Shown here in pieces: positions 1-7,657 of a stretch of 35,981 nucleotides of DNA. Each line of letters begins with the position of its first letter. Positions within the stretch are counted from its first letter, which is position 1. Made by a program: the position numbers and the translations under genes. The notes under the pieces were generated by a model that made no database searches, had not been told where the DNA came from, and was given only the letters and a program-made list of their open reading frames with translations. The stretch comes from an uncultured Dorea sp. (lineage in GTDB: Bacteria; Bacillota; Clostridia; Lachnospirales; Lachnospiraceae): NCBI GenBank assembly GCA_945870325.1, contig CAMBRQ010000027.1:1-35981 (forward strand), given 5' to 3'.

Positions 1-653
1 GCAAATCTGCGGTCAACTGCCTCTACAACATGCCATGGCGCGTATTCCGTGTCTGTCCGCGTCAGCATCTCTTCGTTCATCGCCTGATACTTATCAAATT
101 CTTTATTCCGCTTCAAATCTCCTTTGCTTACACGCCACTGCGTCTCCTTGGAAGCCAGCAACTTATCGAAACGCTTCTTCTGCTCTTTTTTATCAATCGC
201 AAGGAATATCTTAATAATCGCCATACCATCTTCCGTCAGTTGCTCTTCAAAAGAACAAATAGATTCATAACAGGAAGACAATTCCTTTTTCTTTGTCTTC
301 TTGTCGAATCTGTCAATCAGAACCTTGCGATACCAACTGCTGTCATAAATTGCAATGCGTCCTTTGGCAGGCATCTTCACCCAGAACCTCCACAAGAATG
401 GGTGCATTCTCTCTTCTTCCGTCTCATTCTTAACAGCATGTACCTCGAATCCTCTCGGATCAAGCGCTTTAATCAACTCGCTGATCTGTACTCCTTTGCC
501 TGATGCTCCATATCCTTCAAATGCAATCATAACAGGAATGCCAAGTTCTCTGCATTCTCTCTGAAGTTTACCTAACTGTGGTTCTAATTCCATCATTTTT
601 TCCTTATACTCTGTCTTGCTTAATGATTTGGTTAAATCCAGTTTTTCTAACAT
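1..653 (-). CDS. Polyphosphate kinase 2 family phosphotransferase, 3' part outside the window
   Basis: 217 codons are visible from an ATG preceded by an AGGGAGG ribosome binding site; the rest lies beyond the left edge. The protein has a P-loop, GYGASGKG, at about residues 47-54, and the sequence YDSSWYRK near residue 103, which corresponds to the DxSWY Walker B block of PPK2 enzymes. PPK2 proteins move phosphate between polyphosphate and nucleotides in the cytoplasm. Single-domain PPK2 proteins are about 250-300 residues and two-domain polyphosphate:AMP phosphotransferases about 500; which of these this is cannot be decided from the visible part. It is divergent from the MATE gene and shares a roughly 170-bp upstream region with it. 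Confidence 0.85.
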   Translation of the reverse strand, partial: MLEKLDLTKSLSKTEYKEKMMELEPQLGKLQRECRELGIPVMIAFEGYGASGKGVQISELIKALDPRGFEVHAVKNETEEERMHPFLWRFWVKMPAKGRIAIYDSSWYRKVLIDRFDKKTKKKELSSCYESICSFEEQLTEDGMAIIKIFLAIDKKEQKKRFDKLLASKETQWRVSKGDLKRNKEFDKYQAMNEEMLTRTDTEYAPWHVVEAVDRRF

Positions 654-718
654 AATTTTTTCCTCCCTTATTCAGGCAAAAGCAGCCTTAGTTACTGTTT
701 TTTCTGATTCTTATGTCT

Positions 719-748
719 ATTATACACCATATATGCGACATATATCGA
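719..748 (-). promoter_or_regulatory. Candidate promoter of the PPK2 gene
   Basis: On the minus strand a perfect TATAAT (719-724) lies 18 bases from TCGATA (743-748), a four-of-six match to TTGACA. The leader would be about 60 bases. Confidence 0.35.
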
Positions 749-787
749 ATAATTTATGAAAATATAGATGATGTTTTCAATTAGGGA

Positions 788-796
788 TGATATAAT
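788..796 (+). promoter_or_regulatory. Extended -10 promoter of the MATE gene
   Basis: TGATATAAT is a perfect extended -10 (TGnTATAAT) with no clear -35. Transcription would begin near 803, just before the GAAGGGGG ribosome binding site. A longer reading frame from 768 would start upstream of this transcript, so the ATG at 822 is preferred. Confidence 0.5.
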
Positions 797-821
797 CTCG
801 TATGAAGGGGGTGATTATGTT

Positions 822-2180
822 ATGAAACATACGAAAGTGAAGGAAAATCAGATTATCGAGGGAGTAATCTGGAGACAGGTATTGATCTTTTTCTTTCCTA
901 TTGTAGTAGGAACCATCTTCCAGCAGTTCTACAATACTGTAGACGCAATTATCGTGGGAAGGTTCGTAGGAAAGGAAGCTCTTGCCAGTGTTGGGGGCTC
1001 CGCTGCCGTATTATCTTATCAGATTATCGCCTTTTTTACCGGGCTTTCATCAGGAGCAACCGTTATCATCTCTCAATGCTATGGAGCCGGGGACTCCAAG
1101 CGGCTACATAAGGGACTTCATACAGCATTTGCATTTTCTATTATTATCAGTCTGGCAATTGCAGTGATTGGCTGGCTCACAACTCCGTGGCTTCTAGCTG
1201 TGACAAAGACACCGTCAGACATTATGGCAGATTCCATTGTCTATCTGCGAATCTATTTCCTTGGAATTCTGTCCACACTGCTTTATAATATCGGATCCAG
1301 TATCATGCGGGCAATCGGAGATTCCAGAAGACCTCTGTATTATCTGATGGTCTGTAGTATTCTGAATATTACTCTGGATCTTCTCTTTGTCATTGTGTTC
1401 AAAATGGGAATCGCAGGCGCTGCTATCGCAACCGTGATTGCACAGACAGCAAGTGCAATCCTGGTAATTCGTGCATTGATGGTTTCTTATGATATGATGA
1501 AACTAGAATTAAGATCTATCCGCCTGGACCGTCAGATGTTAAAAGCAGAACTTCGAATTGGAGTTCCCGCAGGGCTTCAAGCCTGCATGTATGGGATTAC
1601 CAATATCATCATCCAAACGGTTATCAACGGATTCGGAACAGATACCGCCGCCGCATGGGCAGCATTCAGTAAGATGGACCTGATATTCTGGGCAGTCAGC
1701 GGTGCATTCGGAATTACGATTACCACATTCGCCGGACAGAATCTGGGTGCCGGCAGAATGGATCGTGTATACAAAAGCGTCCGGACAACCCTGGGGATGT
1801 CTTTGGTGCTTTCAGGGTCTTTGCTGGTTCTTCTGATGGTATTCGCAGATCCACTGTTTCACCTTTTTACCACTGACGCTGGGGTGATTGAGATTGGCGT
1901 CTATATGCTGCATTATCTGACACCAAGTTATGCAATCTATATATTCGTGGAGATTCTGACCGGTGCACTTCGGGGACTAGGGGATGTGCTTGTACCGACT
2001 GGGATTACCCTTGGAGGGATCTGTTTGGTGCGACTTCCCTGGATATTGATCGTGACACCTATGCGACATGATATTGGAACATTGATGGTTAGTTATCCGT
2101 TGGCTTGGGGGACTACGTTATTGTTCCTGGCACCTTATTACTTTTATCGGAAGTGGAAGGTGCGCAAGAGGGGAATTTAG
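822..2180 (+). CDS. MATE family multidrug/cation efflux transporter
   Basis: The 452-residue, almost wholly hydrophobic protein has the length and about twelve membrane segments of the MATE family. It opens with the typical N-terminal helix block (FFFPIVVGTIFQQFYNTVDA, then IVGRFVGKEALASVGG), and a second inward repeat begins near residue 230 (RIGVPAGLQACMYG). MATE pumps export organic cations or drugs in exchange for sodium or protons. The substrate is not readable. The ATG at 822 has a well-placed AGGGGG site; the in-frame ATG at 768 has none. The last codons (GGA ATT TAG) are identical to the left end of the repeat element that follows, so an element appears to supply the stop codon. Confidence 0.93.
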   Translation: MKHTKVKENQIIEGVIWRQVLIFFFPIVVGTIFQQFYNTVDAIIVGRFVGKEALASVGGSAAVLSYQIIAFFTGLSSGATVIISQCYGAGDSKRLHKGLHTAFAFSIIISLAIAVIGWLTTPWLLAVTKTPSDIMADSIVYLRIYFLGILSTLLYNIGSSIMRAIGDSRRPLYYLMVCSILNITLDLLFVIVFKMGIAGAAIATVIAQTASAILVIRALMVSYDMMKLELRSIRLDRQMLKAELRIGVPAGLQACMYGITNIIIQTVINGFGTDTAAAWAAFSKMDLIFWAVSGAFGITITTFAGQNLGAGRMDRVYKSVRTTLGMSLVLSGSLLVLLMVFADPLFHLFTTDAGVIEIGVYMLHYLTPSYAIYIFVEILTGALRGLGDVLVPTGITLGGICLVRLPWILIVTPMRHDIGTLMVSYPLAWGTTLLFLAPYYFYRKWKVRKRGI

Positions 2181-2540
2181 TTTATTAAGAGTTAGATAAA
2201 GGTGTACGGCATAGAGGACAGATGGGGCGGTTCCATACCGGGGCCAGTCGCCTACAAGCCGTAAGTTCAAGAGAGGCAGAAAATCAGGAACCGAATGTAT
2301 TCACCGGAGAAAATCTGAAGATTTTTCCGGCTCAAACATTCTTGAATTCCGTGCTGGTGGCACAGAATTCATCCTGGTTTTCTGTCTCTCTTTCGCTAAC
2401 GGCTTGTACGGCTCTTCTACGGCATGGAACCGCCCCATCTGCCCTCTATGCCTGACATTCTTTGGGGGTAACTCTTTCTAAACTGGGGGGATTCCTGGTG
2501 AAGGTGGGTGTGGGACGGTGTTGGCTGGTATCTGTTTGGG
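2171..2540 (+). repeat. Fold-back repeat element, copy 1
   Basis: About 370 bp, starting inside the MATE stop region with GGGAATTTAGTT. Terminal pairs AGTTTA (2179-2184) with TAAACT (2479-2484) and AAGAGTTA (2187-2194) with TAACTCTT (2469-2476) enclose an outer arm, 2208-2236 pairing with 2424-2452 (28 of 29). An inner arm, 2255-2289, pairs with 2372-2406 (32 of 35, three as G-T). Two small hairpins sit at the tip (2304-2330 and 2344-2370). Boundary motifs shared with the other copies are GTGTACGG (2202-2209 region), ACAAGnnGTAAG (2256-2265 region), GCTAACGnCTTGTA (2395-2408) and GCCTGACATT (2450-2459). A right-hand domain of about 40 bases (2485-2526) is also shared with copy 2. No protein-coding potential is credible. 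Function unknown; it could be a MITE-like mobile element or a structured RNA. Confidence 0.85.
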
Positions 2541-2941
2541 GTTATCTATTAAGGGAAGCGGATTTACATACCTTAGCATAGGAAAACTTGTCTTGCAGCA
2601 TGTAATACAGAGAACTAGATGCTCTTTTTCCTGTGATTTTACATACCTTAGCGCAGGAAAACTTGTTCTACGGTATGTAATACAGTGCAGATCACAAGCC
2701 GGTCTATGCGCATACCTGTTAACTAATTTAGAAAAATGCATCTGCTATATACAATGACAAAAAATTGCAGACAAAGCATATTACCTTCATTAATCTGTGT
2801 CTTAATCACAAAATTCCTGTTTAGGTCATGAAATGCATATTGCTTTACCAATACAATTTCATATGTCTCAGTTCAATCCATGGTTAACACCACTCCACAC
2901 ACTTTAGGTCTGTTACTCATCCAACACACTCATCACGCATT
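2541..2941. other. Gene-free spacer between the two inverted elements
   Basis: This 400-bp interval holds the tandem repeat at 2561-2685 and then an AT-rich stretch. Open frames here are short, unlike any family I know, and have no ribosome binding site. I see nothing else in it. Confidence 0.6.
2561..2685 (+). repeat. Two tandem copies of a ~46-bp hairpin repeat, 75-bp period
   Basis: The copies start at ACATACCTTAGC (2566) and ACATACCTTAGC (2641). They share AGGAAAACTTGT and end at ATGTAATACAG. They differ at about seven of 46 sites, mostly transitions. Copy 2 folds through ACATACC (2641-2647) and GGTATGT; copy 1 has two mismatches in that stem. The 75-bp period keeps a minus-strand frame open, which yields a spurious repeated peptide. 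Confidence 0.75.
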
Positions 2942-3318
2942 CCCAATCTGTTATTTAGCTAATACCGTTCCACACACATCTTCGCCAAGAATCCTCCCGG
3001 TGGAAAAAACTCTGAGATTCCGAAAATGTCAGGCGAAGCAGAAGAAGATGGCTGGCTCTGAGAGCGTCAAGTAAGTGCTACAAGGCGTTAGCGTGAGAAT
3101 CCCCGTAGATTGGCATGAGGCTTTGACTTCACGTCAAAGACGAAAGAGTACCCGAACTGCGAAATCATCAAGATTTCGGAGTGAGTGTACTCGGTTGCCA
3201 ATCTACGGGGATTCTCACGCTTACACCTTGTTAACGAAACGCCCCGTTCTCAGAGCCAGCCATCTTCTTCTGCTTCACCGTACACTTTCGAAAATCTACT
3301 TTTCTCCACTAAATTCCC
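2942..3318 (-). repeat. Fold-back repeat element, copy 2, inverted
   Basis: Read on the minus strand this copy begins GGGAATTTAGT (3308-3318), 16 bp past the stop codon of the activase gene, and has GTGTACGG (3278-3285), GCTAACGCCTTGTA and GCCTGACATT (3025-3034) at the same relative places as copy 1. The outer arm 3035-3066 pairs with 3245-3276 over 32 bp with a single G-T pair. The inner arm contains 26 uninterrupted pairs (within 3080-3119 and 3194-3233). Two tip hairpins lie at 3122-3138 and 3160-3178. The arm sequences differ from copy 1 but remain self-complementary. Its right-hand domain (2957-2998) matches 2485-2526 inverted. Confidence 0.85.
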
Positions 3319-3334
3319 ATACAAACAAACGCTG

Positions 3335-4132
3335 TCACATCAACATCCCAGCAAATGACTCTCCTTTAATCTTCACGATTCTGTTAGGATCCGTTTCCTT
3401 AATCACTTCTGCCAATCTTCGCATCTCTTTCATCCCTGGCGTCTGTGTCTTCGGCAATTCATACTGCACATCCATTTTCCGATACGTATCTGTCCCTAAT
3501 TTATGATACGGCAGAAGTTCGATATCCTTTACTTTTGTAAGAGGCTTTAAGAACTCCGCCGTTTTCCTGCCATTTTCCTCACTTAGATTTACGCCCGGAA
3601 CAGTAGGAATACGAATATGAATATATCCCTGATATTCTTCTTGGAGTCTTAACAAGTTGCTCTTGATCAATTCATTTGACACTCCGGTATAATACTGATG
3701 CTTCTCATCATCATATACTTTAAAATCAACATACATCGTCGAGAGAAACGGAAGCAGTAGACGAATCTTCGTCTCATAGTCTCCATACAGACTTGTCTCA
3801 ATCGCTGTCTGCATCCCTTCCAGCATACATTCTTTCAATATTTCTGCCGCAAATTCGCTCTGCATCAGTACTTCACCGCCGCTTATGGTCACCCCTCCTC
3901 CAGAATGGAAGAAAAAGATAGAATCTTTACAAACCTCTTTTACCACCTCTGATACGGTCATATCTTTTCCATATCCGGTTGCGCAATGGGAATAACGATA
4001 CTGAGATTCTGGCGTAGAACACCATTTACATTTCAAAGGGCATCCTTTTAAAAATACAACTGCCCTTAACCCCTCTCCATCATGAATCGAAGTTTTCTCT
4101 ATTCTCAAAACCTTTCCTGTCAGTTCGCTCAT
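3335..4132 (-). CDS. Glycyl-radical enzyme activating protein (radical SAM), compact form
   Basis: 265 residues. CPLKCKWC (cysteines 31, 35, 38) is the CxxxCxxC motif that binds the radical-SAM [4Fe-4S] cluster, followed by STPES in the place of the usual SNPE, and a glycine-rich SGGGVTISGGE stretch typical of PflA-type activases. It should generate the glycyl radical on the enzyme encoded just upstream, using S-adenosylmethionine. Most activases of the dehydratase/lyase branch carry an eight-cysteine ferredoxin-like insert after this motif; it is missing here. Of two candidate starts (4138 and 4132), the one at 4132 sits 8 bases from GGAGG and is preferred. It lies 20 bp after the enzyme's stop codon, so the two form an operon. 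Confidence 0.93.
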   Translation of the reverse strand: MSELTGKVLRIEKTSIHDGEGLRAVVFLKGCPLKCKWCSTPESQYRYSHCATGYGKDMTVSEVVKEVCKDSIFFFHSGGGVTISGGEVLMQSEFAAEILKECMLEGMQTAIETSLYGDYETKIRLLLPFLSTMYVDFKVYDDEKHQYYTGVSNELIKSNLLRLQEEYQGYIHIRIPTVPGVNLSEENGRKTAEFLKPLTKVKDIELLPYHKLGTDTYRKMDVQYELPKTQTPGMKEMRRLAEVIKETDPNRIVKIKGESFAGMLM

Positions 4133-4152
4133 TCCCATTCCCTCCAGTTATA

Positions 4153-6543
4153 TTAGCCACAGCTGCATCCATATAAGGATTTCTGCTCTGTTCTTCCAAT
4201 GATTTCGTCCTGAACATCTTTTCCAAGTTCAGTAAAGTATGCTGTATATCCAGCCACCCGCACCAGTAGTCCACGATAATCCTTCGGATTCTTCTGAGCT
4301 GCAATCAGAGTCTCTCTATTGATTACATTAAACTGTACATGGAATACACCCAGTGAACACATACTCTTTAACAGTGCCATCATCTGCTGGATTCCATTCT
4401 CGCTGTTCAGCATCTCAGGTTCAACCTTCATATTCAAGAGTGTTCCCTGTACGAATCGATCGTGCGGAATCTTGGATACAGATTTTAATACCGCTCCCGG
4501 TCCTTGCGTATCCGTTCCGCCATTTGGCGATACACCATCTGCCAATGGTTTCCATGCATTTCTTCCATATGGGAGCGCTCCAACTTCAAGACCAAACGGT
4601 GTATTTCCGGAAACAGGAAGAATACCAGGTGTCATCGTTCCGAACTTACTCTTATAACTCTCTATCTCATCAGCAATGAATGTATACATTTCTCCGATCA
4701 TCTCATCAACTGAATCATCATCATTTCCGTATTTCGGTGCATCCCTACACAACTGCTGAATAAATTCATAACCCTCAAAATCCGAATTCAATGCATCTAC
4801 AAGCTGCTGCATTGTTATCTTCTTTTCGTCATAAACAAGATTCTTTACTGCTGCCATACTGTTGATCAGATCGGCAACGCCAATCAATATAATTCCATTA
4901 CCTGTATTATATTTTGCACCACCCCATGCATAATCACTACAATTCTCAATACAATCACGGAATGACAGAGACAAAGCCGGCACAACACGATCCATGCACA
5001 CATTGTCAATTACATGGCTTCCTTTTACCACTGCACGTACTGCGTAGCAAAGCTGCTTTTTTACTGCTTCTTTGAATTCTTCATAAGTCTTAAAACTTGT
5101 CGGATCGCCAGTCTCAACAGAAACTTTTCTTCCGCTCTTTCGATGAACGCCATTCGTCATTACGAATTCAATCATGCCACCAAGATTGATATCTGCAAGA
5201 GCTGTGTACTGGCGAAGTCTTCCTTCTAAGTTTGTCTCAACACATCCGCAAGGATTCCAATCCAGTGCATCGCGAAGTGGAATTCCTTTGTTCATCACCA
5301 TACGGATACCAATATCATCATTGTGGAATGCCGGGAAGCCTGTGCCAAGACGAATCAGTTCCACAACTTTGCGCAGGAACTTATTGGGATTCTTTGCCAA
5401 GGAATACCTTACAGACAGAGACGGCTGATATAACTGCACATCCATCGTTGCCTGAAGGATCAGGTATGACAAATCGTTAACCGCATCCATTCCTGCAGTT
5501 GTTACTCCTCCAACGCAGACATTCTGGAACATCGGATAACCTGCAGCAAATTCTGCGGTAACAGCATCCTGGAACAGACACGGCTCCGAGAATTTGATCC
5601 ACAGGCAGTCCAGAAGTTCCTGTGCCTCTTCTTCTGTCAAGATGCCTTTCTCGATGTCTGCCTTGTAATACGGATATAAATACTGATCCATACGGCCAGG
5701 ATTGTAACTTGCAGCATTCTGCTCCATAAAGATACAAATCTGATAGATATACAGAGACTGTAATACTTCACGGAAAGAACGCGCCGGATATCTTGGAACA
5801 CGGTGGCATGCCTCTGCAATATCCAAAAGTTCCTGTCTTCTCACCTCATCCTGTTCTTCCGCTGCAAGACGCTCTGCTTCCACCGCATATCTCTCTGCCA
5901 GTTCACAGATTCCTTCTGCGCTTATCAAAAGCGCATTCAGATAATCCTCTTTTTCAATATCACCTGGAACTGTTGCGTCAAGTGTTGCTTTTTTCTTACG
6001 GATTGTCTCACAGATGCTCTCGATCCCTTCCTCAATTATCTGGCGATAACCGGCAGTCGTCTCTCCCCAACCACGTACAGCCTTTCTGTTGATATACACC
6101 TGCCCAGTGTCTCGAAGATCACGGCAGTCATCCGGAATCTGTTTTAACCATGCTTCGTAAGTAGATCTTCCCTGCCAGAACGGCTTTATCTCCTTAAGAA
6201 ACATCTGTCTGTCTTCTTCACGAAGTTTAAATGGATCATATTTACGGTCATTAATTGTATCAATCTCATCATCCAGGATGCTCCAGCATGTATCAACACA
6301 AAGAATACCTCCTCGCATTTTACTTCCGGAACATCCTACAATCAATTCCTTATCCCATATCTTGACTGTCTTTTCACGGCACTGCTTGCGGAATGCTTTT
6401 GCTTTCTGAATGCAAAGCGGTTCGCCAGTTGTCTCTCTAAAACTCTCTGTCATGATGCGTGCATTTTCCAGATCCATCTCCGGAATCGTATGTACCACAC
6501 GGTCTTTCATAAACTGAATTCGATCCATAAAATTAGCGCCCAT
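4153..6543 (-). CDS. Glycyl-radical enzyme of the dehydratase/lyase/decarboxylase type
   Basis: 796 residues. The thiyl-radical site reads CGCVETN, giving Cys434 and the base Glu436 two residues on, the C-x-E arrangement of eliminating and decarboxylating members rather than the Cys-Cys of pyruvate formate-lyase. The glycyl-radical loop is RVAGYTAYF with Gly765. Positions 434/436/765 coincide with those I recall for trans-4-hydroxyproline dehydratase, but the substrate-contact residues I recall there do not line up and no proC lies nearby, so I leave the substrate open. No microcompartment shell genes are seen. The C terminus ends in an unusual YGCSCG tail. The reading frame extends 9 codons upstream, but GGAGGT lies inside that extension 6 bases before the ATG at 6543, which decides the start. 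Confidence 0.92.
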   Translation of the reverse strand: MGANFMDRIQFMKDRVVHTIPEMDLENARIMTESFRETTGEPLCIQKAKAFRKQCREKTVKIWDKELIVGCSGSKMRGGILCVDTCWSILDDEIDTINDRKYDPFKLREEDRQMFLKEIKPFWQGRSTYEAWLKQIPDDCRDLRDTGQVYINRKAVRGWGETTAGYRQIIEEGIESICETIRKKKATLDATVPGDIEKEDYLNALLISAEGICELAERYAVEAERLAAEEQDEVRRQELLDIAEACHRVPRYPARSFREVLQSLYIYQICIFMEQNAASYNPGRMDQYLYPYYKADIEKGILTEEEAQELLDCLWIKFSEPCLFQDAVTAEFAAGYPMFQNVCVGGVTTAGMDAVNDLSYLILQATMDVQLYQPSLSVRYSLAKNPNKFLRKVVELIRLGTGFPAFHNDDIGIRMVMNKGIPLRDALDWNPCGCVETNLEGRLRQYTALADINLGGMIEFVMTNGVHRKSGRKVSVETGDPTSFKTYEEFKEAVKKQLCYAVRAVVKGSHVIDNVCMDRVVPALSLSFRDCIENCSDYAWGGAKYNTGNGIILIGVADLINSMAAVKNLVYDEKKITMQQLVDALNSDFEGYEFIQQLCRDAPKYGNDDDSVDEMIGEMYTFIADEIESYKSKFGTMTPGILPVSGNTPFGLEVGALPYGRNAWKPLADGVSPNGGTDTQGPGAVLKSVSKIPHDRFVQGTLLNMKVEPEMLNSENGIQQMMALLKSMCSLGVFHVQFNVINRETLIAAQKNPKDYRGLLVRVAGYTAYFTELGKDVQDEIIGRTEQKSLYGCSCG

Positions 6544-6588
6544 TATTAAACCTCCTACTATCAATTTCATTTCTTTATTGATATTAGT

Positions 6589-6629
6589 TTAACAATAAAC
6601 GCTGTTCCCTGCTATAAAAGACTTAACCA
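6589..6629 (-). promoter_or_regulatory. Candidate AraC operator upstream of the glycyl-radical enzyme
   Basis: In the 100-bp gap between regulator and enzyme the minus strand carries ATTGTTAA (6589-6596) and a related TGGTTAAG (6622-6629). ATTGTTAA also occurs twice as an inverted repeat upstream of the araC-type gene. Binding by that regulator is inferred. Confidence 0.4.
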
Positions 6630-6643
6630 AAACTATAATAATC

Positions 6644-7528
6644 TTAACATTTTTTATTGCGAAATTCATTGGGTGTCATTTTTGTCTTTTTCTTAAAATA
6701 CTGGATAAAATGGCTGGTATCGTTGAATCCACACTGAAGAGCAATCTCCGTGACAGGCATTCCCGTGTAATTTAACATCTCCATCGCCCTCGAAATGCGG
6801 TATTCAAGAAGATATTGGTTCGGACTCTCTCGAATCAATTCTTTGAAACATCGGCAGCACTCACCTTCACTAACGTTCACTTCTGCTGCAATATCTTTCA
6901 GAAGTATGTTATTCATATAATTTTCATGAATGTAGGACAGCATCTTCTGCATACGCTCCTGCTTACGGACATATCCTTTTGAAGGGTTTTTTAACTGATC
7001 CTGTGCATTATTAATCAAGATCATCCAGATTGTAACCAGTTTCTGTGATACTTTATATTCATACATAGGCTCTCTCTTAAGGAGAATCTCCTGTAACTCC
7101 CAAAGTTCATCTAAGATTTTTTTCTGCCACTCAATTTCTTTCCGAAAAACAATTGCCGGAAATCGATAATTATTGGTATATGGCATTACATAATCTCTCT
7201 CCATACGGCTGCCCACAAAAAAACCAAGAAGTTTATCCGGAAAATTGATACTGATATATCTTCCATCCTCCGGCAGTTCACTAGTAATATGCAGCAGATT
7301 CCGATTGATGAATATCGCCTGCCCCTCTTCCAATATATACATCTTGCCATCTACCTGCATAACAACAGAGCCATTCGTTACAAGCGTGAACTGTAATTCT
7401 TCATGCCAGTGAAGATCCATATGTCCCCTGCCTTTCGGAACAATCTTATCCTTTGTAACAATATACATCCCCACAGGAAATGAAGTATCATCATAACGAT
7501 TAATTTCATGTAATGGTTTAGTTTTCAT
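6644..7528 (-). CDS. AraC family transcriptional regulator
   Basis: 294 residues. The N-terminal half has a cupin-like ligand-binding domain (LHWHEELQFTLVTNGSVV near residue 41, then GQAIFINRNLLHI). The C-terminal 100 residues hold two helix-turn-helix units: LLKDIAAEVNVSEGECCRCF, then the classic second block VTEIALQCGFNDTSHFIQYF and a closing KMTPNEFR. It very probably senses a small molecule and activates the glycyl-radical operon directly downstream on the same strand. The start has CAGGAG 5 bases upstream. The inducer cannot be read, but it would be the best clue to the enzyme's substrate. Confidence 0.93.
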   Translation of the reverse strand: MKTKPLHEINRYDDTSFPVGMYIVTKDKIVPKGRGHMDLHWHEELQFTLVTNGSVVMQVDGKMYILEEGQAIFINRNLLHITSELPEDGRYISINFPDKLLGFFVGSRMERDYVMPYTNNYRFPAIVFRKEIEWQKKILDELWELQEILLKREPMYEYKVSQKLVTIWMILINNAQDQLKNPSKGYVRKQERMQKMLSYIHENYMNNILLKDIAAEVNVSEGECCRCFKELIRESPNQYLLEYRISRAMEMLNYTGMPVTEIALQCGFNDTSHFIQYFKKKTKMTPNEFRNKKC

Positions 7529-7579
7529 AAAACTCCTGTCTTTAAAAGAACATCAAAAGTATTGAGTTCGTTCCATACA

Positions 7580-7629
7580 CATTGTTCCCATTGTTAACAC
7601 TCAAGCGCCCAATAATATATTAACAATGG
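7580..7629. promoter_or_regulatory. CATTGTT/TTAACAATG operator upstream of the AraC gene
   Basis: CCATTGTTAA (7588-7597) and TTAACAATGG (7620-7629) form a perfect 10-bp inverted repeat with a 22-bp spacer, so the half-sites are 32 bp or about three helical turns apart. A further CATTGTT lies directly before the first arm (7580-7586). The spacing suits a dimeric regulator; autoregulation is an inference. Confidence 0.5.
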
Positions 7630-7657
7630 ATATCAAAAAAGAGTATAAGAAACTTAA

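Noticed and set aside
768-821. Longer N terminus for the MATE transporter
   Set aside because: It would place the start codon upstream of the extended -10 promoter, and the ribosome binding site belongs to the ATG at 822.
2561-2685. Tandem repeat as a CRISPR array
   Set aside because: Only two units, they diverge internally, the interval between them is not spacer-like, and no cas genes are present.
2485-2998. A long stem between 2485-2526 and 2957-2998, rich in G-T pairs, taken as RNA-level selection
   Set aside because: It is explained by two inverted copies of the same element; transitions between copies produce G-T pairs by themselves. The covariation within each element is the better evidence for folding.
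2222-3506. Open frames of 60-140 codons within and between the fold-back elements
   Set aside because: They lie in palindromic or repeated DNA, lack ribosome binding sites, are low-quality peptides and conflict with one another; the repeated peptide on the minus strand is only the 75-bp repeat read in frame.
4153-6543. Assignment as trans-4-hydroxyproline dehydratase (HypD)
   Set aside because: Key residue numbers coincide with those I recall, but the substrate-contact positions do not appear conserved, no proline biosynthesis gene is adjacent, and the activase lacks the ferredoxin-like domain.
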